This document shows positions 34,454 to 43,267 of a stretch of DNA of 64,000 nt, piece after piece. The stretch lies in the NCBI RefSeq assembly GCF_000517125.1, contig NZ_KI912155.1, forward strand, positions 1,778,696 through 1,842,695, in the 5' to 3' direction. How positions within the stretch are numbered: the first letter of the stretch is position 1; every line of letters starts with the position of its first letter. The stretch comes from Arthrobacter sp. MA-N2 (GTDB lineage: Bacteria > Actinomycetota > Actinomycetes > Actinomycetales > Micrococcaceae). A program made the translations under genes and the position numbers. The notes below the pieces were generated by a model. The model did no database searches, had not been told where the DNA came from, and was given only the letters and a program-made list of their open reading frames with translations.

Positions 34454-35266
34454 ATGCTCGAGCGGAATAGCCCAGGCGTCCGGTCGTCCAACCGTACTCG
34501 CGGACGCTACGAGGGCCGGGTCGCCGTCGTGACTGGTGCTGCCTCGGGGATCGGGAAAGCGATCGCCGAACAGTTGAGCGCCGAAGGTGCGATCGTTGTG
34601 GCAAATGACCTGAATGCTGAGGGACTGGGGCAATTGCAAGGCGCCAACATCCATACTGTTGCCTCCGACATTGCAGTCCCCGCCACGGCCGGACAGCTGG
34701 TCGAGGCGGCGACCACCGTCGGTGCCGGGCGGATCGATGCACTTTTCAACAACGCCGGGATCTCTGTGAACGGGCCTGCAGAGACCTTCGCGATGGAAGA
34801 CTGGCGGCGGGTCATGGACATCAATCTTGACGCCGCGTTCAGAGTGGCCATTGCGGTGGGTCAGGTGATGATTGAACAGCGCAGCGGGGCCATCCTCAAC
34901 ACGGCATCGCCCGCTGGCATGTTCGGGATACCCAACAGCATTGCCTATGTCGTTTCCAAGCACGGCCTGGTGGGCCTAACGCGAGGCTTGGCCGTGGAAT
35001 GGGGGCAGCATGGCATCCGTGTCAACGCGATCTGTCCCGGGCTGACCGCCACGGGGATGAACACTCAACTACGCGCCGAACGTCCGGGGCGTTGGAGCGA
35101 CCGGGAAGCCAGGACGCCTCTCCGGCGTGGTGGAGTGCCCTCGGACCAAGCCGCCACAGCGTTGTTTCTCAATAGCGACGAGGCCGCCTATACAACTGGT
35201 CAAGTCGCAGCGGTCGACGGCGGGCAGCACGCCCTGTACTCCGGCTACGCGGTTGCGTTCAGATAG
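34454..35266 (+). CDS. Short-chain dehydrogenase/reductase (classical)
   Basis: 270 aa from the ATG at 34454, eleven bases after GGAGAGG. TGAASGIG cofactor site, NNAGIS, active site YVVSK and C-terminal TGQVAAVDGG are all standard. Last gene of the plus-strand run 32081-35266, closed by a 17-bp hairpin 26 bp downstream. Confidence 0.85.
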   Translation: MLERNSPGVRSSNRTRGRYEGRVAVVTGAASGIGKAIAEQLSAEGAIVVANDLNAEGLGQLQGANIHTVASDIAVPATAGQLVEAATTVGAGRIDALFNNAGISVNGPAETFAMEDWRRVMDINLDAAFRVAIAVGQVMIEQRSGAILNTASPAGMFGIPNSIAYVVSKHGLVGLTRGLAVEWGQHGIRVNAICPGLTATGMNTQLRAERPGRWSDREARTPLRRGGVPSDQAATALFLNSDEAAYTTGQVAAVDGGQHALYSGYAVAFR

Positions 35267-35291
35267 GGCAGCCGGGCCTGGCTGATCGGAG

Positions 35292-35335
35292 CACGTAGTC
35301 ACCCCCTGGCGTATTCGACAGGGGGTGACTACGTG
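35292..35335. terminator. Strong 17-bp hairpin terminator
   Basis: Arms CACGTAGTCACCCCCTG (35292-35308) and CAGGGGGTGACTACGTG (35319-35335) around a 10-base loop. It ends the MmgE/PrpD-SDR-SDR unit. No T-run. Confidence 0.75.
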
Positions 35336-35542
35336 GTGCTGGAGGGCCGTGCCGTGGCCGCCTTGCATCAGCGGATCGTTGCCAAACATGGGCAGTCAGT
35401 TGGCCGCCACCTGATGGGGCCTCGACTTTTTGAACCAGAGCATCCGTGCGGAGGGAACCTGAGGCCCATGCCTATTCCGTGGCTGTCGAAGACTCACACG
35501 GAGAACGGTGATCGGGCAGCCCGGCAGATGCGCCCTAATGCC

Positions 35543-35580
35543 AGCGGCGCCGCCGGTACCAAATGCCCGGCGGCGCCGCT
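35543..35580. terminator. 14-bp GC hairpin downstream of the MaoC-like gene
   Basis: Arms AGCGGCGCCGCCGG (35543-35556) and CCGGCGGCGCCGCT (35567-35580), 12 bp beyond the minus-strand stop at 35592. Between this and the hairpin at 35292 I see no gene; a 98-codon plus frame there has no supporting features. Confidence 0.7.
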
Positions 35581-35591
35581 TAAACATCGGG

Positions 35592-36065
35592 TTAGGCAGC
35601 GTGAACGCCTTCGACAGCAGCGCGTTTGAACATCAGGCCGGCGCGGCGGCAATCGACGACGATTTCGTCGCGCTGGTTGATGCCAAGGTGGCGGAAGAAG
35701 ACGATCCCGGAGTCGGTCCGGCTCTTGGACTCGCGCTTGCTGACTATTTCAGTCCGGACGCGGATGGTGTCTCCGTAGAAGACCGGTTTGGGGAATGTGG
35801 TCTCTTGGAAACCAAGGTTGCCCAGTGTGGTGCCCTGAGTGGTGTCCTGCATCGAGATGCCGGTCACCAAGCCGAGGGTGTAAAGGCTGTTGACAAGGGG
35901 CTGCCCGTAGATCGATGCCTTTGCGTATTCGGCGTCGATGTGGAGTGGGGCCAGGTTGAGGGTCATTGCGCAGAACGTGATGTTGTCCGACTCAGTTACC
36001 GTGCGTCGTGTTCCGTGTTCGATGACGGCGCCCTCTTCGAACTCTTCGTAGTACAGGCCAGCCAT
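35592..36065 (-). CDS. Single hot-dog MaoC-like hydratase
   Basis: 157 aa from the ATG at 36065 after AAAGGAACC; a longer frame from 36110 has no site. The sequence YYEEFEEGAVIEHGTRRTVTESDN.. and the core APLHIDAEYAK, with Asp/His placed as in MaoC hydratase motifs, support hydration of an enoyl-CoA. It resembles, from memory, the small MaoC protein encoded beside CitE in mycobacteria (Rv2499c type). It may supply a mesaconyl-C4-CoA, itaconyl-CoA or similar hydratase step. It has its own AT-rich promoter element at 36164. Confidence 0.8.
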   Translation of the reverse strand: MAGLYYEEFEEGAVIEHGTRRTVTESDNITFCAMTLNLAPLHIDAEYAKASIYGQPLVNSLYTLGLVTGISMQDTTQGTTLGNLGFQETTFPKPVFYGDTIRVRTEIVSKRESKSRTDSGIVFFRHLGINQRDEIVVDCRRAGLMFKRAAVEGVHAA

Positions 36066-36163
36066 GGTGGTTCCTTTCGATGGTGCGTGCGCCGCCATGG
36101 GGCACGCCATTGTCTTGTCGACGTTTCCTAGGGACCGATCGTCTAGTCGGCCCGTCGATAAAC

Positions 36164-36187
36164 TCTATTATACATAATATATTGTAA
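36164..36187 (-). promoter_or_regulatory. AT-rich operator-like element, site E
   Basis: Contains TACATAATATATTGTA (36171-36186), with TACA/TGTA ends, between the SDR stop and the MaoC-like start. Confidence 0.5.
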
Positions 36188-36976
36188 TCACCAGCCGCCG
36201 AACGACAATCCGCCGTTCACGCTCAGTGTTTGGCCCGTGATCTGCGAGGCGGCGGGTGAGGCCAGAAAGGCCACCGCCTCCGCCACGTCGCCGGCAGTGG
36301 GTGGAGCACCGAATGGAAACTTCGAGATCGCCTTGCCAAAGAGCCCGCTCTGGAAGCTGTCGTCGCCAAAGATGTGCTCCCACGACCGGGTCTCCGAGGT
36401 CAGGGTCATTGACACGGCGTTGACGCGGATGCGCTCCCTGGAGAGCTCGCGGCCCAAGGATTTTGTCAGTTGGATGATCCCGGCGGCGTAGGCGCCGATG
36501 ACGCTTTCGCCCACGGTTGTGTGCCGGGCGGCGTCTGTGGTTAGAAGGACGATGTTCGCGCCCTCGCGGCCCCTGAGGTGTGGAATTGCGGCGTGGACGG
36601 GAAACATCCTGGCGCGATACCGGCTCTCCAGTCCGCCTGTGACTTCCTCCGGAGTCATCTCGGCAAACGGCTTGGGATCGCCACGTCCGGTTGCTCCGGC
36701 GCTCACCAGGACGTCGACGCCGCCGAAGCGCTCGACGGCGGCCGCGACGGCCGCCGCTGCCACCTTATAGGCTGCACAATCGCCGAGCACCAGCTCGGTC
36801 CTCGTGCCCGCGTCCTCTGAGACCGTCCGCAGTCCCGCCAGGGCTTGACGGCCCCGCCCGGGATCGCGCCCATTGATGACGACATTCGCGCCCTTGGCCA
36901 GGAAGCGCTCTGCTGCCCGCAGCCCGGTACCGCTTGTTCCCCCGGTGACGAGGACTGTCCGTCCGTCCATGTCCAT
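36188..36976 (-). CDS. Atypical short-chain dehydrogenase with altered active site
   Basis: 262 aa from the ATG at 36976 (a GTG at 37012 overlapping the transferase stop is an alternative). Cofactor motif GGTSGTG and C-terminal TGQTLSVNGG are present. At the YxxxK position the protein reads VIGAY, i.e. Val for Tyr and Tyr for Lys, and SAGA replaces NNAG. The codons read cleanly, with no frameshift. Probably not a standard oxidoreductase; it may have another role, or Y at the Lys position may act. Likely co-transcribed with the preceding CoA-transferase. Confidence 0.8.
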   Translation of the reverse strand: MDMDGRTVLVTGGTSGTGLRAAERFLAKGANVVINGRDPGRGRQALAGLRTVSEDAGTRTELVLGDCAAYKVAAAAVAAAVERFGGVDVLVSAGATGRGDPKPFAEMTPEEVTGGLESRYRARMFPVHAAIPHLRGREGANIVLLTTDAARHTTVGESVIGAYAAGIIQLTKSLGRELSRERIRVNAVSMTLTSETRSWEHIFGDDSFQSGLFGKAISKFPFGAPPTAGDVAEAVAFLASPAASQITGQTLSVNGGLSFGGW

Positions 36977-37011
36977 GGCGTTTCCCGCTCGGCCGGCGTC
37001 GGGGGGCGGCA

Positions 37012-38214
37012 CTAGCGGGCTTCGACTTTCGCGCCCCGCCCAGCGGTGGTGAACAGGATGCCTTCATCGATCAGGTGATCGATGTGTGCGGCTCCATATA
37101 CTTCGGCCGCGAGTTCGCGTGAGTGTTGCCCCACCTTCGGGGCGGGCGCATCCCTGCCCGGCCGGACGCCGTCGAAACGCCATGGTGGCCTGACCTGGGT
37201 GACGCCGTCACGTTCCGGTTCGTAGAGGTCAAGCCATTGCATCTGGGGGTCCGTACGGAGCTGGGAGATGGTGTTCACGGGCGAGAACGGTACATCGAAC
37301 TCGATCAGCAGCCGTTCCCATTGCTCGGCTGGCTTCCCGAGGAAGGCATCGGCGATGATCGGGGCCAGATCGAAGTAGTTCTCCACTCGTGCCGCATAGG
37401 TGGCGAAGCGGGGATCGTTCTTAAGATCAGGACGGTCTATCGCTTCAATCAGCGACTCGAAGAACTTCTGCGACGAAGATACGTGAATGGTAATGAATTC
37501 CGGGCCGGCCGTCTTCAAGCAGAACGTCAGGGCTTGGGGGTGGCGGGTCTGGCGGCTGGGGTTCACGAGGGGGTTCTCAAACAATTGGGTCACCGCGTCC
37601 ACGGTGATGGCGCTGACTGCCTCCGCGATGGAGGTTTCCACATGCTGTGCACCATGGCCGTGAGCGCGGCCCACAAGTGCAGCCAGAACGCCGGTGGCGG
37701 TGGAGAGCCCTGTGACCAGGTCTGCAAGGCACGTGCCGGTGGCTCCCATGTTCCCCGCATCGCTTAATACGGAGATGATGCCGCCGAAGGCCTGGCCGAT
37801 CATGTCGTAGGCCGGACGCTGAGCCAACGGCCCACCATTGCCGAATCCTGTGACGGAGACGTAGACAAGGTCCGGACGGAGCCTGGCACAGTCGGACTTT
37901 CCGAGGCCGAGGGCGTCCATTTTGCCCGGGCGGATGTTCTCGACGATCACGTCGAATTTCGGGATCAGCTCCTTGACGAGGGTGATGCCCTCGGGAGTCT
38001 TGAGGTCAACGGCCAGCGAACGTTTGCCGCCGTTGTACTGGATGAAATAGGGGCTCTGGTCGTTCATGCCGCGTCGGAAGTCCTCGCCGGTGACCGGTCG
38101 TTCGACTTTGACGACGTCGGCGCCCAACGCCGCGAGGATTGACGTGGCATAGGGAGCGGCAATGTACCCGCCGAATTCCAGCACCCGGATTCCTGTCAAA
38201 GGCTTGTTCTGCAT
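37012..38214 (-). CDS. Class III (CaiB/BaiF) CoA-transferase
   Basis: 400 aa. Typical fold start GIRVLEFGGYIAAPYATSILAALGADVVKVE, then NGGKRSLAVDL, and D165 in TGTCLADLVTGL at the catalytic Asp position. Distinct from the racemase-like (21784) and Mct-like (27053) proteins, and closest in pattern to formyl-/succinyl-CoA transferases that activate an acid with CoA from another ester. First gene of a minus-strand pair with the SDR at 36188; the divergent plus operon starts with CitE, so acid activation and lyase steps may be co-regulated. Confidence 0.85.
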   Translation of the reverse strand: MQNKPLTGIRVLEFGGYIAAPYATSILAALGADVVKVERPVTGEDFRRGMNDQSPYFIQYNGGKRSLAVDLKTPEGITLVKELIPKFDVIVENIRPGKMDALGLGKSDCARLRPDLVYVSVTGFGNGGPLAQRPAYDMIGQAFGGIISVLSDAGNMGATGTCLADLVTGLSTATGVLAALVGRAHGHGAQHVETSIAEAVSAITVDAVTQLFENPLVNPSRQTRHPQALTFCLKTAGPEFITIHVSSSQKFFESLIEAIDRPDLKNDPRFATYAARVENYFDLAPIIADAFLGKPAEQWERLLIEFDVPFSPVNTISQLRTDPQMQWLDLYEPERDGVTQVRPPWRFDGVRPGRDAPAPKVGQHSRELAAEVYGAAHIDHLIDEGILFTTAGRGAKVEAR

Positions 38215-38272
38215 CTCTGAACCTCGTTGTTCGTACAGGGGTGAAAGGTGCCGACATTGCGCCGATATCTTC

Positions 38273-38368
38273 TGAATATACGATATCCGATGTTGGCCAC
38301 ATCACACCCTCAGTGAGTAATTGCTTGCATCGATTGGATTTGATCTATAATATATAGTGTGTACGATC
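38273..38368. promoter_or_regulatory. AT-rich divergent operator-like elements, site F
   Basis: GAATATACGATATCCGATG near 38274-38292 and CTATAATATATAG (38345-38357, arms CTATA/TATAG) inside a larger GATC-bounded element. They lie between divergent CoA-transferase and CitE operons, one close to each promoter. Confidence 0.5.
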
Positions 38369-38396
38369 AAGGAAGATTGCACAACTGAGGAGAATG

Positions 38397-39329
38397 ATGA
38401 GACCACTTCGCTCGCTGCTGTTCGTTCCGGGACACCGCGGCACATGGGTTGAGAAAGCTATAGCAGCCGGCGTTGACGGCCTTCTGCTGGATATTGAAGA
38501 CTCGGTCCCCCTTGATCTCAAGCAACAGGCTCGCGAAGAGGTTGCCCGCTCGATTACACGGGTACGCGCATCGGGATCCGACATTCCGATCTACGTCCGC
38601 GTCAATGCATTGGAAACCGGCATGTCCGGCGACGATATTGAGACAGTGGTCATCCCGGGCCTCGACGGACTGAGCCTTCCGAAGACTTACGGGCCTGACG
38701 ACATTGTGCGCTTCGACGCGCTCGTCACCCATTTCGAACGCCGCAACGGGGTCGAGCCTGGCAGCATCCAGTTCATTTGCAACCTCGAGACCGCGGAGGC
38801 TTACGCAAACTGCGACAAGATGGCAGTCGCCTCTCCGCGAGTCGCCACGCTGTTCGCCGGTACGGCCCGTGATGCCGATGTTTCCCGATCCATCGGGTTC
38901 CAGTTCTCGCCGGAGGGCACCGAAACACTTTACTTGCGCAGCAAGGCGATCCTGGCAGCCCGCGCAGCTGGCCTTGACTTCCCGATTGTCGGCGTTTGGC
39001 AGGACCTTGCCGACCATGAGGGAGCCCGCCGCTTCTCGCAACAGAACCGCCAACTCGGTTTTCGGGGCCAAGTGCTCATACACCCGTCCCACATCGCTGT
39101 GGCAAATGACGTGTTCAGCCCCTCGGCGTTTGAGGTTGCCTTCTACGCCGGCATGATCGAGGCCTTCGAGAAAGCGGTGGCCAACGGTGCCGCAGCAGTG
39201 GTCTACGAAGGCATGCACGTTGACTACGCGCACATCAAGACTGCCCGTGAAGTACTTGCCTATGATCGCCTCTTGGGTGACCGGGCCGCGGACCCCGTCG
39301 TCGAAACCGTTTCCCCGGTGGCCAGCTAA
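38397..39329 (+). CDS. CitE/HpcH-family lyase, second copy
   Basis: 310 aa from the second of two adjacent ATGs (38394, 38397), which is better spaced from GAGGAG. Motifs of the CitE branch: LLLDIEDSV, IYVRVNALET, ICNLETAEAY (Glu ligand), TARDADVS (Asp ligand) and VLIHPSH. Slightly longer than the copy at 26211 and clearly divergent from it, so a different 3-hydroxyacyl-CoA is likely. First gene of the long plus operon to 46455. Confidence 0.85.
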   Translation: MRPLRSLLFVPGHRGTWVEKAIAAGVDGLLLDIEDSVPLDLKQQAREEVARSITRVRASGSDIPIYVRVNALETGMSGDDIETVVIPGLDGLSLPKTYGPDDIVRFDALVTHFERRNGVEPGSIQFICNLETAEAYANCDKMAVASPRVATLFAGTARDADVSRSIGFQFSPEGTETLYLRSKAILAARAAGLDFPIVGVWQDLADHEGARRFSQQNRQLGFRGQVLIHPSHIAVANDVFSPSAFEVAFYAGMIEAFEKAVANGAAAVVYEGMHVDYAHIKTAREVLAYDRLLGDRAADPVVETVSPVAS

Positions 39330-39330
39330 C

Positions 39331-41286
39331 ATGCGGGGCGCAGCGGAGTTCGGAGCCTCAGGGGACCCGGAATGGGTTCCGGGGAAGGATGTTCTGGAGC
39401 GCAGCCGGCTACTTGCCGCGATGCGTCGCTGGGGCGTCGAGAGCCTCGAAGCACTTCATGCACGTTCGATCGATGATCCCGAGTGGTTCTGGCGCGCCGT
39501 CGTGGAGGATCTCGGGATTGACTTCAGCACGCCTTTTGAACGGGTCCGCGACGAGAGCTTGGGTAAACCCTTTCCGAGCTGGTTCGTTGGCGGACGGGTC
39601 AACGCGGCTTCACTCTGCGTGCACCGGCATGCCTTGGGGCCGCTCGCCGGCAAAGACGCCGTCATCTATGAAGGTGACAGCGGGCAACGCCGAACCTTCA
39701 CTTTCGCCGAACTCGATACGGAGGTCCGGCGGCTTGCCGCAAACCTGGCAAAACTCGGGGTCCAGCGCGGAGACAGGGTTGTGCTGTTCATGCCGGTCGT
39801 CCCCGAAGCGGCCGTGGCGTTCCTGGCTTGTGCCATGCTCGGTGCGATTTCAGTCCCGGCATTCTCCGGATACGGTGCCGAGGCACTCGCTACCCGCCTC
39901 CGCGACTCAGAAGCCGTGGCTCTCATAACCGCGGACGGAACAACCCGGCGCGGCAGACGGATCCCCATGAAATCGACGGCGGACGAGGCATTGGAGTCTG
40001 CGCCGGACGTGAATAACGTCATCGTCGTACGGCATCTCGGGGACGGGGCGTCGATGCAGGACGGACGCGACGTCTACTGGGACGAGCTCGACCAGGATCC
40101 CGCACCGGTCCAGACCGCGGACACCGGATCAAATGATCCCCTTACCATCATCTATACCTCGGGCACCACCGGTGCACCCAAAGGCATTGTTCATTCGCAC
40201 GCCGGGTTCACGATCAAAGCCGCAACGGACTTCGCCTACGGATTCGATATCCATGATGACGACGTCATCGCGTGGATCACCGACCTGGGCTGGATGCTCG
40301 GCCCGCTCATGATCTTGGGCGGTCTCCAGCTCGGCGCAACGATTGTGATGACAGAGGGTGTACCGGACTTCCCGAGCCCGCAGCGGCTCTGGGAGATTGC
40401 CGAACGCAACAGGGTCACCTTCCAAGGGGTCGCACCAACCGCGGCAAGGGCAGTCATGGCACGTGGTGAAGCCGTGACGGCCGATTTGGGCACGGTGCGT
40501 AGTTTCGCCTCGACCGGCGAGCCGTGGGATGAGTCCACATGGCGCTGGTTGTTCGATCAGGTTGGCAGCGGCAAGCGTCCGATCGTCAACTACAGCGGCG
40601 GAACGGAGACCGGGGGCGGAATCCTCGTCAGCTACCCCTTCCTGCCCATGCATGTGGGTGCGTTCAACGGCCCGTTGCCAGGTATGGACGTGGCTGTCCT
40701 CGACCAGGACGGGCAGCCTGTCGAGGGCCGGATCGGTGAACTTTCGGTCTTCAATACGTGGCCCGGGATGACCCACGCGTTCTGGCGGGACAAGGAACGC
40801 TATCTCGAAACCTACTGGAGCAGATGGGATGGCGTCTGGGTCCATGGTGACCTGGCGAGCGTCGAGGCCGGCCCCGGCTGGCGGCTCTTCGGACGTTCAG
40901 ACGACACCATCAAGGTCTCCGGCCGGAGGGTTGGACCCGCCGAGATTGAAGCCGCGCTTCTGAAAGATCCGCGGATCGTGGACGCTGCAGCCATCGGTGC
41001 ACCCGACCAGCAGCGAGGCCAGCGCGTCGTAGCGTTCGCGGTTGTCCGCGATGGCGATTACGACCCCGCTGAACTCCTCGCCACGGCAGAGCACAACGTT
41101 GGCCGGGCATTCGCTCCGCGCCTCCACTTCGTCGCTACGGTGCCGAAAACGAAGAACGGCAAGATCATGCGGCGGGCGATCCGTGCGAGATACCTCGGCA
41201 CTCCGCAGGGTGATCTTTCCTCGCTCGATCCCGCCACCCCACTTCAAGACATTCCAATCCACGAAGAAATAGGAGACCCACAATGA
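39331..41286 (+). CDS. AMP-forming acyl-CoA synthetase of the acetyl-CoA synthetase type
   Basis: 651 aa from the ATG one base after the lyase stop. N-terminal ACAS cap region, P-loop YTSGTTGAPKG (about 275), NYSGGTETGGG, YWSRWDGVWVHGDLA with the hinge region GRSDDTIKVSGRRV, and C-terminal KTKNGKIMRR, whose Lys is the usual adenylation and acetylation site. Makes an acyl-CoA from a small to medium acid, ATP and CoA. Stop overlaps the next start (ATGA). Confidence 0.9.
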   Translation: MRGAAEFGASGDPEWVPGKDVLERSRLLAAMRRWGVESLEALHARSIDDPEWFWRAVVEDLGIDFSTPFERVRDESLGKPFPSWFVGGRVNAASLCVHRHALGPLAGKDAVIYEGDSGQRRTFTFAELDTEVRRLAANLAKLGVQRGDRVVLFMPVVPEAAVAFLACAMLGAISVPAFSGYGAEALATRLRDSEAVALITADGTTRRGRRIPMKSTADEALESAPDVNNVIVVRHLGDGASMQDGRDVYWDELDQDPAPVQTADTGSNDPLTIIYTSGTTGAPKGIVHSHAGFTIKAATDFAYGFDIHDDDVIAWITDLGWMLGPLMILGGLQLGATIVMTEGVPDFPSPQRLWEIAERNRVTFQGVAPTAARAVMARGEAVTADLGTVRSFASTGEPWDESTWRWLFDQVGSGKRPIVNYSGGTETGGGILVSYPFLPMHVGAFNGPLPGMDVAVLDQDGQPVEGRIGELSVFNTWPGMTHAFWRDKERYLETYWSRWDGVWVHGDLASVEAGPGWRLFGRSDDTIKVSGRRVGPAEIEAALLKDPRIVDAAAIGAPDQQRGQRVVAFAVVRDGDYDPAELLATAEHNVGRAFAPRLHFVATVPKTKNGKIMRRAIRARYLGTPQGDLSSLDPATPLQDIPIHEEIGDPQ

Positions 41287-42449
41287 CCGTCATCCAGGAG
41301 AAGATCTCGATCGAGGAAGTGCGCCAGCACTCTCGTGAGATCGCCCGCCAGTTCGACTTGAACTATTGGCGCGAAAAGGACAGCAAGCCTGAGTACCCTT
41401 GGGAGTTCGTCAAGGCATTTGCCGACGCCGGCTGGCTGGGCGCAATGATCCCTGAGGAATACGGTGGCCTCGGCCTCGGGCTGACGGAAGCCGCTGTCAT
41501 GCTTTCCGAGGTGGCGGGTTCAGGTGCCGGCGCGGCCGGCGCATCTGCCGTTCACTTCTACATCTTCCCGCCCGGGCCCATCATCCGTCACGGCTCCCAG
41601 GAAATGAAGCAGGAATACCTGCCCAAGATTGCCAAGGGCGAGCTGCTCATGGCGTTCGGTGTTACTGAGCCGGACGCCGGAGTGGACACCTCCCGTATCA
41701 AAACCAAGGCCGTCAAGACCGAGGGCGGCTGGGTTATCAACGGCCACAAGATCTGGATCACGAATGCCCAGAACGCGCAGCGCATCCTGCTGCTGGCGCG
41801 CACCTCGCCGCGCACGGAAGAACGCCCCTTCGACGGCATGACCCTGTTCTTCGCCAACCTGGACCGGACACGCATTACGGTTCGCGAGATTGAGAAGCTG
41901 GGACGTGCCGCCGTCGACTCCAATGAGCTTTTCATCGACAACCTCGAGGTCGCAGACAACGAGGTCGTTGGAGAGGTCGGAAAGGGCTTCTACCACCTGC
42001 TTGACGGACTGAACCCTGAGCGCATCGTGGTTGCGATGGAGCAGTTGGGCCTTGGACGTGCAGCCTTGGAACTGGCCACCAAGTACGCCAACGAGCGCGT
42101 CGTGTTCGACCGCCCGATCGGCAAGAATCAAGCCGTGGCACACCCGCTGGCCGACTCGTGGATCCGGCTCGAAGCTGCAGAGCTGATGGCCATGAAGGCT
42201 GCGGCCCTTTTCGACGCACATGAACCGTGCGCTCGAGAGGCCAACGCCGCGAAGTACCTCGGCAGCGAGGCCGGCTTCGAAGCATGCGACCGAGCGATGC
42301 AAACCTTCGGCGGGTACTCCTACGCGAAGGAATACCACATCGAGCGTTTCTGGAGGGAGTCCAGGCTCCTCAAGGTTGCGCCGGTCTCCCAGGAGATGGT
42401 GCTGAACTATGTGTCGACCAAGGTGCTCGGCCTCCCCAAGTCGTACTGA
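41283..42449 (+). CDS. Acyl-CoA dehydrogenase with unusual C-terminal active-site segment
   Basis: 388 aa. Family motifs IPEEYGGLGLG, FGVTEPDAGVD, WITNA and FGGYSYAKEYHIERFWRES are present. After that the normal (Y/G)EGT(S/D) segment holding the catalytic Glu reads KVAPVSQEM, so the base must be elsewhere (some families use a Glu in another helix). Probably specific for a cyclic or branched acyl-CoA. Electrons would go to EtfAB at 49113-50884. Couples with the preceding synthetase. Confidence 0.88.
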   Translation: MTVIQEKISIEEVRQHSREIARQFDLNYWREKDSKPEYPWEFVKAFADAGWLGAMIPEEYGGLGLGLTEAAVMLSEVAGSGAGAAGASAVHFYIFPPGPIIRHGSQEMKQEYLPKIAKGELLMAFGVTEPDAGVDTSRIKTKAVKTEGGWVINGHKIWITNAQNAQRILLLARTSPRTEERPFDGMTLFFANLDRTRITVREIEKLGRAAVDSNELFIDNLEVADNEVVGEVGKGFYHLLDGLNPERIVVAMEQLGLGRAALELATKYANERVVFDRPIGKNQAVAHPLADSWIRLEAAELMAMKAAALFDAHEPCAREANAAKYLGSEAGFEACDRAMQTFGGYSYAKEYHIERFWRESRLLKVAPVSQEMVLNYVSTKVLGLPKSY

Positions 42450-42450
42450 C

Positions 42451-43218
42451 ATGAGCGCGATCACCCAGGCCGCCGGGCAACTCCTACAGGGCAAGACCGC
42501 CATCATCACAGGGGGCGGCCAAGGCATTGGCCTTGCCATTGCCGAAAAGTTCCTGTCGCATGGTGCCAGTGTCCTGGTGGCCGATATTGACGGAGAAAAG
42601 GCGGCCGAAGCGATCGCCCCCCTGGCTGACGCCGGCGGTGACATCGCAGCCCACGGGTGCGATGTCACCGTCGAGAGCGACCAGTCCTCACTGGTTAGAG
42701 CGGCCCTGGACCGGTTCGGCCGGATAGACATCCTGGTGAACAATGCCGGCGTCACGCGCGACGGCTATATCAGCAAACTCACCGAGTTTGACTATGACCT
42801 CGTGCTGGGCGTCAGCCTTAAAGGTGCCTGGCTAGGCATGCGTGCCGTGGCTCCGCTGTTCCGGCAGCAAGGCTCCGGCGCAATTGTGAACATGTCCTCC
42901 CTGTCAGGAAAGATCGGCAACCCAGGTCAAACCAACTACAGCGCGGCCAAGGCTGGACTGATCGGACTAACGAAAGCCGGCGCGAAGGAATTCGGTACGG
43001 CCGGGGTGCGCGTAAATGCCGTCCAGCCGGGGTTGGTCCGCACAGCGATGACGCTTGCCATGAAGCCGGAGATTTTCGCGGCCAAGGAAGCTGAAGTCCC
43101 GCTCGGCAGGGCCGGGCGTCCGGAAGAAGTTGCTGATGCAGTGGTGTTCCTGTCGTCGCCGATGGCGTCCTACATCAACGGTGCCGTACTTGAAGTGACT
43201 GGCGGGCGCGGCATCTAG
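42451..43218 (+). CDS. FabG-like 3-hydroxyacyl-CoA / oxoacyl reductase (SDR)
   Basis: 255 aa from the ATG one base after the dehydrogenase stop. GGGQGIG, NNAGVT, S(142 region)..YSAAK, and the C-terminal YINGAVLEVTGG are classical. Between a dehydrogenase and a thiolase it probably performs the 3-hydroxyacyl-CoA oxidation of a beta-oxidation round. Confidence 0.88.
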   Translation: MSAITQAAGQLLQGKTAIITGGGQGIGLAIAEKFLSHGASVLVADIDGEKAAEAIAPLADAGGDIAAHGCDVTVESDQSSLVRAALDRFGRIDILVNNAGVTRDGYISKLTEFDYDLVLGVSLKGAWLGMRAVAPLFRQQGSGAIVNMSSLSGKIGNPGQTNYSAAKAGLIGLTKAGAKEFGTAGVRVNAVQPGLVRTAMTLAMKPEIFAAKEAEVPLGRAGRPEEVADAVVFLSSPMASYINGAVLEVTGGRGI

Positions 43219-43267
43219 CCGCCCCGAATCAAATGATGACGAAAGCAATACAGAAAGTAGGCATCCC

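Noticed and set aside
35333..35629. 98-codon plus-strand frame between the two hairpins
   Set aside because: It starts inside a terminator hairpin, crosses another, has no ribosome site and no recognisable domain.
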